Assembly (NCBI GenBank): GCA_013824385.1
Contig: PNNU01000079.1
Coordinates: forward strand, 1 to 10,638
Length of the DNA: 10,638 nucleotides
Source of the DNA: Anaerolinea sp.
GTDB taxonomy: Bacteria > Chloroflexota > Anaerolineae > Anaerolineales > Anaerolineaceae
Reading direction: 5' to 3'
Shown here one piece after another: positions 6,387 to 10,638 of this stretch. The notes under the pieces were generated by a model. It ran no database searches, had not been told where the DNA came from, and saw only the letters and a program-made list of their open reading frames with translations. The stretch's first letter is position 1, and every line of letters starts with the position of its first letter. A program made the translations under genes and the position numbers.

Positions 6387-7907
6387 CTAGAGGACCTGGT
6401 CTTTGACCAGTTGTTTGGTCAAATTGATTTCAGGACCCCAATAGGTGTCGCCAGCAGTATACTTTATTTGACTTCGGATGCGGCTATACAAATTTGTTGT
6501 TTCCTTGCCCATTTTACCGTTTTGAATTCGCATTCGCAAATCCAATGCGCGGACTGCCATATAAATCTCAATCCCCAACACTTGTTGGATATTATCAATA
6601 ATCATGGCTGTGTGTCTGGCTGCAGTCATGGCGTTGGCATTGTGGTCTTCTTGCTCAGCGGATGTTGGCAAAGAGTGAACGGAATCGGGGGTTGCCAGAG
6701 TCTGATTTTCAAGTACCAAAGAAGCAGCAGTATATTGAAGCATCATCATCCCGGAGTTAAGCCCGGCTTGTTCAATTGAATCCACCAGCATGGGTGGAAG
6801 CCCCATGTTCAACTTGCCGTCAGTCATTCTAAAAATACGTCTTTCAGATATGGCGCCTAATTCACACAATGCAATGGACAAGAAATCCATTACCAAACCC
6901 ACCGGCTCGCCATGGAAATTTCCGCCAGATATTGCTTCGCCTGGCTCAAAGATCAATGGATTGTCCGTGGCAGCGTTGATTTCTCTTTCAACTATCTGTT
7001 TAACATATCCAATGGTATCCCTGACACTTCCATGAATTTGTGGTGAGCAGCGCAGCGAATAAGCGTCTTGAATATTTTCTGAAGAGTCAACAAAGGTGCT
7101 TCCTTCAAAACTGTCCCTGATCTTCATTGCAGAGGTCAATTGACCTAATTGCCCACGTGCTTGATGAATACGTTTGTCAAAGGCTCCTGAGCAGCCTAAC
7201 AGGGCTTCCAGTGTCATGGCGATCGATCTATCTGCGAGATCAATCAAATATGCTGAATCGTAAACTGCCAATGCACCAATTGCTGCGGAAAAAGTTGCTC
7301 CGTTATTGATTGCCAAACCTTCTTTGGGTCCTAAAACAATTCGTTTTATACCTGCTCTTTCCATGGCTTGTCTACCGGTTAAAACTTGTCCGTCTACTTC
7401 TGCAAATCCAGATTCTGACTCCAGATCCTGGTCATCAGTGGTTAATACCAAAGCCATATGAGAAAGTGGACATAAATCACCAGAAGAACCGAGCGAACCC
7501 TGGCTTGGTACAACAGGAATCACACCTTTATTTAACATTTCTACCAATGTTTCGATAATCTCAAGCCGCACACCTGAAAACCCCTTTGCCAGCGTATTGG
7601 CTCTCACCAACATGGCAGCACGGGTAACTTCAACAGGCAGTATGGGGCCAGTCCCCACCGCGTGGCTGAGGATTAAATTGCGGCTCAGTTGATTGGCTTC
7701 ATCCCCCCTGATCTTTCTATCAGAAAAGATGCCAAATCCGGTGTTAATACCATAAACAGGTTTGTCAGATTGGACTATTTTTGTGAGTCGTTGATAGGAT
7801 TGCAAAATCAGGGTTTTTGCTTTTTCACCGATGGCAACTTTTTCATTTTTTCTTGCTACTTGCACGATTTCTTCAATAGTTAACGGATGTTCTCCGATTA
7901 TAAGCAT
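6387..7907 (-). CDS. hutH: Histidine ammonia-lyase (MIO-type aromatic amino acid lyase)
   Basis: The 506-residue protein has normal full length for HutH, which converts L-histidine to trans-urocanate and ammonia in the cytoplasm. Catalytic features are Y52 in VYGINTGFG (residues 51-59), H82 in LSHAVG, and the MIO-cofactor loop GSLGSSGDLCPLSH at 137-150. The C-terminal half contains TDNPL and the SAEQEDH motif, whose ED pair is typical of histidine rather than phenylalanine or tyrosine lyases. H82 also fits a histidine substrate. The cofactor triad is Ser-Ser-Gly (141-143) instead of the usual Ala-Ser-Gly; the dehydroalanine-forming Ser142 is intact. The ATG at 7907 follows AAGGA at 7914-7918, six bases away. 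No hutU, hutI or other histidine-degradation gene is adjacent. It lies 32 bases after smpB. Other MIO lyase or aminomutase activities are possible but less likely. Confidence 0.9.
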   Translation of the reverse strand: MLIIGEHPLTIEEIVQVARKNEKVAIGEKAKTLILQSYQRLTKIVQSDKPVYGINTGFGIFSDRKIRGDEANQLSRNLILSHAVGTGPILPVEVTRAAMLVRANTLAKGFSGVRLEIIETLVEMLNKGVIPVVPSQGSLGSSGDLCPLSHMALVLTTDDQDLESESGFAEVDGQVLTGRQAMERAGIKRIVLGPKEGLAINNGATFSAAIGALAVYDSAYLIDLADRSIAMTLEALLGCSGAFDKRIHQARGQLGQLTSAMKIRDSFEGSTFVDSSENIQDAYSLRCSPQIHGSVRDTIGYVKQIVEREINAATDNPLIFEPGEAISGGNFHGEPVGLVMDFLSIALCELGAISERRIFRMTDGKLNMGLPPMLVDSIEQAGLNSGMMMLQYTAASLVLENQTLATPDSVHSLPTSAEQEDHNANAMTAARHTAMIIDNIQQVLGIEIYMAVRALDLRMRIQNGKMGKETTNLYSRIRSQIKYTAGDTYWGPEINLTKQLVKDQVL

Positions 7908-7939
7908 GGATTGTCCTTATTTTAATTTATTGAAAATAA

Positions 7940-8392
7940 CTAATCTCGACCTTTTAATGCTCTTGCAATTTCACGTGTGATATCTTTTTGTGCCAAATCG
8001 TCCCGTTTGTCATAAAGCTTCTTGCCTTTTGCAATGGCGATATCTAACTTTGCTCGACCATCCACAAAATACATTTTTACTGGAACAACCGTGACACCTT
8101 TTTGTCTGACCGCATCCCATAACTTGCGAATTTCTTTTTTATGTAGAAGCAATTGTCTATTTCTCTTTGGGTCATGGTTGTTGTAGCTTGCCGGGTTGTA
8201 ATTGGCAATATGCGCTTCTACCAACCATGCTGAATCTTCTTTGACTTCAACATATGCTTCTTGAAGACTCACCTGTCCGGCGCGAATCGATTTGATCTCG
8301 CTGCCATGTAAGGCTATTCCTGATTCGAAATGCTCCAGTAAAAAGTATTCGAACTCTGCTTTTCTGTTTTTTGCAATCGCTTTTGTTTCCAT
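7940..8392 (-). CDS. smpB: SsrA-binding protein SmpB
   Basis: The 150-residue protein is a standard full-length SmpB, which binds tmRNA and brings it to stalled ribosomes for trans-translation. Visible family motifs are the N-terminal NRKAEFEYFL (9-18), LHGSEIKSIRAGQVSL (28-43), DPKRNRQLLLHKKEI (74-88), and the basic C-terminal GKKLYDKRDDLAQKDITREI (123-142) that enters the ribosome decoding centre. The ATG at 8392 matches the family's usual N-terminus. No Shine-Dalgarno precedes it; instead a promoter-like -10 box ends only six bases upstream, so the message may be leaderless. The tmRNA gene (ssrA) is not in the window. Confidence 0.95.
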   Translation of the reverse strand: METKAIAKNRKAEFEYFLLEHFESGIALHGSEIKSIRAGQVSLQEAYVEVKEDSAWLVEAHIANYNPASYNNHDPKRNRQLLLHKKEIRKLWDAVRQKGVTVVPVKMYFVDGRAKLDIAIAKGKKLYDKRDDLAQKDITREIARALKGRD

Positions 8393-8398
8393 ATTCGA

Positions 8399-8427
8399 AT
8401 TTTAACATATTAGAAGGATTATTTCGA
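8399..8427 (-). promoter_or_regulatory. Possible promoter for a leaderless smpB transcript
   Basis: On the minus strand TAAAAT at 8399-8404 (5 of 6 to TATAAT) lies 17 bases from TCGAAA at 8422-8427 (4 of 6 to TTGACA). Initiation six to seven bases after the -10 box would fall on or next to the first base of the smpB ATG at 8392. The absence of a ribosome site in the 48-base gap fits this reading. It has not been shown to be active. Confidence 0.35.
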
Positions 8428-8440
8428 TTCCACTTCCTTT

Positions 8441-9829
8441 TTACATACGTCCCTGGTCTGGTTTTGTATCCTTGATCTGATTAGCTAATCTTGATAATTC
8501 TTCGCCAGTAATATGATTATCGAAATTTGAAGAGTTTTCTTTTGCCCATTTTTCAAGGAGCTTTTTCCAATCTAGTAGAGCCAAAGTATCAGCAGGATAA
8601 TGGTTTTTTCTTGCTCCAATATTAATCACTTCAAAGTTATTTAAGACTCTTTCCCATTCGGTGAAGGGGACAAGGTCAGGCGTAACAGAAAAAGTCGCCA
8701 AACTTGAAAAGAATACAGGTTTGGATTTTGGAAACTCACTGGTCATGGATTCCAAAAATCGCATGGAATCCATGGTATTAAAGATCAACCACAATGGCAG
8801 TAGTCTTGAATGATCGATGATACTGGTGTCAAATTGTGAGAACATCTCCACGGCTACACCAGACGGCTCAAGATGAGCATTCTCAAGTATTTTCTTTTTT
8901 GTGCGAAAAGCCAGCTTCGAGAAATTATTGGGATCCTGGTAAGAAATCTTGATGAAATTGAACCCTTCTTTTTTACAGAAATCCTGCAGCGCTTCTCCCA
9001 ATCCTTCTTCGCTTCCCCATTCTGATTCTGGTCCGTCTTCAAGAGGATAGTCATTCAACATCCAGTGTAAATAATCCAGTTTCTCTTTTTCCGCAAATTG
9101 AGACAATTTGTCATTTCCGAATATAAATGCTTCATCGTTAATATCACCCCAGCCGCCCACCTGGAAAACATTCTTCTCACCAGTTCTGAAACGTTTCCAT
9201 TTAGCTGTACCTTCAAGATAGACTACATCTCCACCAGGGGCTAATTTCTTCTTGATGAATGCTTTATATTCCTCTGGTAAATCAATCAGTTTTACCCGTA
9301 AGTGGTTTACCCTTTTTACCAGCCATCCATCATGAACCGGATCATAGTGTTGAATCGACATAAGATCATGATTGTTTTGGGTAATCTTCCTGGCAACATC
9401 CAGACTCAGCTGATTGTATGCGTTGACATCCCCATTCATAGTGCCAGTTTTAAGCGTCATGACAAAAGCTTGCGGAAGAAAAGGGCCTCCTAATGCAAGG
9501 GCCAAATGTGCAGTGGTTCCACCCATTCCTATCCCCACAGTGATTGCCGGGAATTGTCCTTCGTTCGCCTCATAATCCTTCAATCGTCCATTGACCAGGT
9601 CACTGGTTTTCAGGTTCTCTACATCCTGAATTGATAATGAATTTCCTGAGTTCGCCCGAGGAATGATCCATTCTGCCACGGAACTCGGAAGATGCCCGAC
9701 CAATCTCAATAGTATCTTCTCAATTTTCGAAAAATTATATACCTCTGATTTGGTCCCACGTAATCCGTTGGCAACAGCCTTTGTGATAATTGGTGATGAA
9801 CTTTCCTGGCTTTCGAGTAAAATGGACAT
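8441..9829 (-). CDS. Uncharacterised 462-residue protein with a glycine-rich loop
   Basis: I do not recognise this family. The ATG at 9829 is the start: AGGAG at 9835-9839 sits five bases upstream, and the alternative GTG at 9835 overlaps that ribosome site. The protein looks soluble and cytoplasmic, with no signal peptide or clear membrane span. Its N-terminal 90 residues are helical and basic. Residues 94-112 form a hydrophobic strand followed by the loop GIGMGGTT (99-106) and a helix, like a Rossmann-type nucleotide or cofactor site. A second strand-loop is GGDVVYLEG at 199-207, and GGWGDINDEAFIFG (225-238) and LLPLWLIFNTMDSM (343-356) are other likely conserved blocks. The middle (250-290) is acidic. 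Gene length, codon use and the clean ribosome site argue that it is real. It lies 48 bases before smpB and is transcribed away from a divergent AT-rich region. Confidence 0.8.
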   Translation of the reverse strand: MSILLESQESSSPIITKAVANGLRGTKSEVYNFSKIEKILLRLVGHLPSSVAEWIIPRANSGNSLSIQDVENLKTSDLVNGRLKDYEANEGQFPAITVGIGMGGTTAHLALALGGPFLPQAFVMTLKTGTMNGDVNAYNQLSLDVARKITQNNHDLMSIQHYDPVHDGWLVKRVNHLRVKLIDLPEEYKAFIKKKLAPGGDVVYLEGTAKWKRFRTGEKNVFQVGGWGDINDEAFIFGNDKLSQFAEKEKLDYLHWMLNDYPLEDGPESEWGSEEGLGEALQDFCKKEGFNFIKISYQDPNNFSKLAFRTKKKILENAHLEPSGVAVEMFSQFDTSIIDHSRLLPLWLIFNTMDSMRFLESMTSEFPKSKPVFFSSLATFSVTPDLVPFTEWERVLNNFEVINIGARKNHYPADTLALLDWKKLLEKWAKENSSNFDNHITGEELSRLANQIKDTKPDQGRM

Positions 9830-9835
9830 TATCAC

Positions 9836-9877
9836 TCCTGATTAATTAATAATTTAACTGGGCAAATCGAGGGTATT
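9836..9877. promoter_or_regulatory. AT-rich divergent intergenic region with a 10-base palindrome
   Basis: This short region separates the minus-strand unknown gene from the plus-strand small membrane protein, so promoters in both directions are expected here. It contains the perfect palindrome ATTAATTAAT at 9841-9850, adjoining AT-rich sequence that could serve as -10 boxes, and GAGGG at 9869-9873, a ribosome site for the plus-strand gene. I cannot define -35 boxes with confidence. Confidence 0.3.
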
Positions 9878-10114
9878 ATCAAAAACAAAATTCAAGATAT
9901 ACGAGCTTACGCCAAACAAACCAACATCCGCTTGATTGTTGGTGCTTTGGCTTTATTATTCCTGGTAGGGTTGGGTCTCATTTTTTTGATCTATGGCAAA
10001 GGTGCGGTATTTACGGGTTTGCTATGCATGATTGGAGGTTTAATACCAATCGTACTTATTGTGATTGCTTTGGCAATTATTGATCTGATTGTGAAAAAAA
10101 ACAAAGATAAGTAA
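9878..10114 (+). CDS. Small two-span membrane protein, non-standard start
   Basis: I do not recognise a named family. The frame is open from 9842 to the TAA at 10112-10114. The first ordinary start codon is a TTG at 9932 with no ribosome site, which would give 60 residues and begin right at a membrane span. Upstream the frame continues with a natural-looking cytoplasmic N-terminus (KNKIQDIRAYAKQTNIRL). GAGGG at 9869-9873 sits four bases before an ATC at 9878, the same spacing as in the zinc-ribbon gene. I therefore place the start at 9878 (78 residues), with ATC as a rare start or an altered ATG. Two hydrophobic segments (about 9933-9992 and 10005-10089 in bases) are joined by a short YGKGAVF turn, and the tail is basic (KKNKDK), so both ends are likely cytoplasmic. 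It ends eight bases from the convergent SH3b gene. Confidence 0.5.
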   Translation: MKNKIQDIRAYAKQTNIRLIVGALALLFLVGLGLIFLIYGKGAVFTGLLCMIGGLIPIVLIVIALAIIDLIVKKNKDK

Positions 10115-10122
10115 TCAATATT

Positions 10123-10638
10123 CTATCTTGCTGAGAAATATGAAAACAAAGCCATCAACAGTCCCAGACCGATTAATACTAAAATGATTAATCCTATTGG
10201 AATTCCGGCGAATGACTGGCTGTCAAATACCTCAAACGTGGGTATTACGAGTGGAGCGGATGGCGTATAAGTAGGCAATTTTGTTGCCAAAGGGGTGGTA
10301 ACAAATTGTGCTGCCAAGGTTGGATCAATTTGAAGCGTCGCCTTAGGCATTGGTGTAGGCGGAACCTCAGCAACGGGAATTTCGCCAGGAGTAATGTCAA
10401 CGTTGAAACCAGAGACCCACCCCTGTCCATCAGGAAGAACCGGATATTTTACTAACAACCAATCGCCGCCAGGAGACTTGCCAATTACAGGCAATTCCAA
10501 GTCAAGGTACATTTTTCCAATTACATCATAAAGCGTTCCCGGTCCAGATCTAATGTTGATCCCGCCGCTTTCTGCTTTATACGAAATCACTTTAGCCATA
10601 GGCCCAGTTGGCGTGCCAGTAACCGTAGCAATAGATCC
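10123..10638 (-). CDS. SH3b-domain surface protein with C-terminal membrane anchor, start beyond window
   Basis: Only the C-terminal 171 residues are present. The frame remains open to the window edge, reading GSIATVTGTPTGP ahead of the Met at 10599, which is a Thr/Pro linker rather than a start, so the gene continues to the right. The visible part holds one bacterial SH3 domain with NIRSGPG (residues 15-21 counted from that Met), GDWLLVKY at 45-52 and GWVSG at 60-64. A Pro/Thr-rich stalk of about 60 residues follows, then a hydrophobic segment at about 132-155 and a short tail. This architecture suggests an exported domain on a flexible stalk held by a C-terminal membrane anchor; the linker before the domain suggests more SH3b or Thr/Pro modules upstream. 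SH3b domains often bind peptidoglycan or other proteins. The binding target is not predictable here. Confidence 0.8.
   Translation of the reverse strand, partial: GSIATVTGTPTGPMAKVISYKAESGGINIRSGPGTLYDVIGKMYLDLELPVIGKSPGGDWLLVKYPVLPDGQGWVSGFNVDITPGEIPVAEVPPTPMPKATLQIDPTLAAQFVTTPLATKLPTYTPSAPLVIPTFEVFDSQSFAGIPIGLIILVLIGLGLLMALFSYFSAR

Noticed and set aside
6411..6779. Open frame of 122 codons on the plus strand inside hutH
   Set aside because: It is antisense to a well-supported catalytic gene, has no ribosome site, and its Cys/His-rich composition comes from the opposite strand.
8393..8440. Search for the tmRNA gene (ssrA) next to smpB
   Set aside because: The 48-base gap is far too short for a tmRNA, and no tRNA-like ends are visible there or in the other gaps.

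Overview
The window reads as an ordinary chromosomal stretch from a moderately AT-rich bacterium, most probably a member of the Chloroflexota (Anaerolineae-like). That placement is an inference. It rests on the ylmD/ylmE/ylmG-type cluster, a Tat-exported L,D-transpeptidase, a DUF2085 membrane protein with a long N-terminal domain, and an SH3b protein anchored by a C-terminal membrane segment. There is no rRNA or tRNA gene to confirm it. I see no mobile element, CRISPR array, integron or phage signature.

Layout. (1) Bases 1-2066, plus strand: the 3' part of an AlbA_2/Schlafen-type protein gene that is cut by the window edge, then a MogA/MoaB-family molybdenum-cofactor gene 2 bases downstream, then a coiled-coil plus C4 zinc-ribbon protein with its own likely promoter. 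(2) Bases 2072-9829, minus strand, nine genes read right to left with mostly small gaps or overlaps: an unrecognised 462-residue protein, smpB, a histidine ammonia-lyase (hutH), a Tat-dependent L,D-transpeptidase, a DUF2085 membrane protein, pgeF/yfiH, yggS, yggT and a DUF167/YggU protein. (3) Bases 9830-10638: an AT-rich divergent region, a small two-span membrane protein on the plus strand that lacks an ordinary start codon at its apparent N-terminus, and the C-terminal end of an SH3b-domain surface protein on the minus strand, cut by the right edge.

How the genes relate. The last four minus-strand genes (pgeF, yggS, yggT, yggU) overlap or nearly abut. Three of them match ylmD-ylmE-ylmG, which in many Gram-positive bacteria lies near the division genes, but the sepF (ylmF) gene usually found between ylmE and ylmG is absent. 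PgeF and the L,D-transpeptidase both concern peptidoglycan, and the SH3b protein looks surface-exposed, so a mild cell-envelope theme runs through the window. SmpB (ribosome rescue) and HutH (histidine breakdown) look like unrelated neighbours, and HutH has none of its usual pathway partners here.

There is no obviously new multi-gene system. The points most worth checking are the 462-residue unknown protein, a Ser-Ser-Gly in place of Ala-Ser-Gly at the HutH cofactor site, a thioredoxin-like domain without active-site cysteines fused to DUF2085, a possibly leaderless smpB, the missing sepF, and the small membrane protein whose best start codon is ATC.
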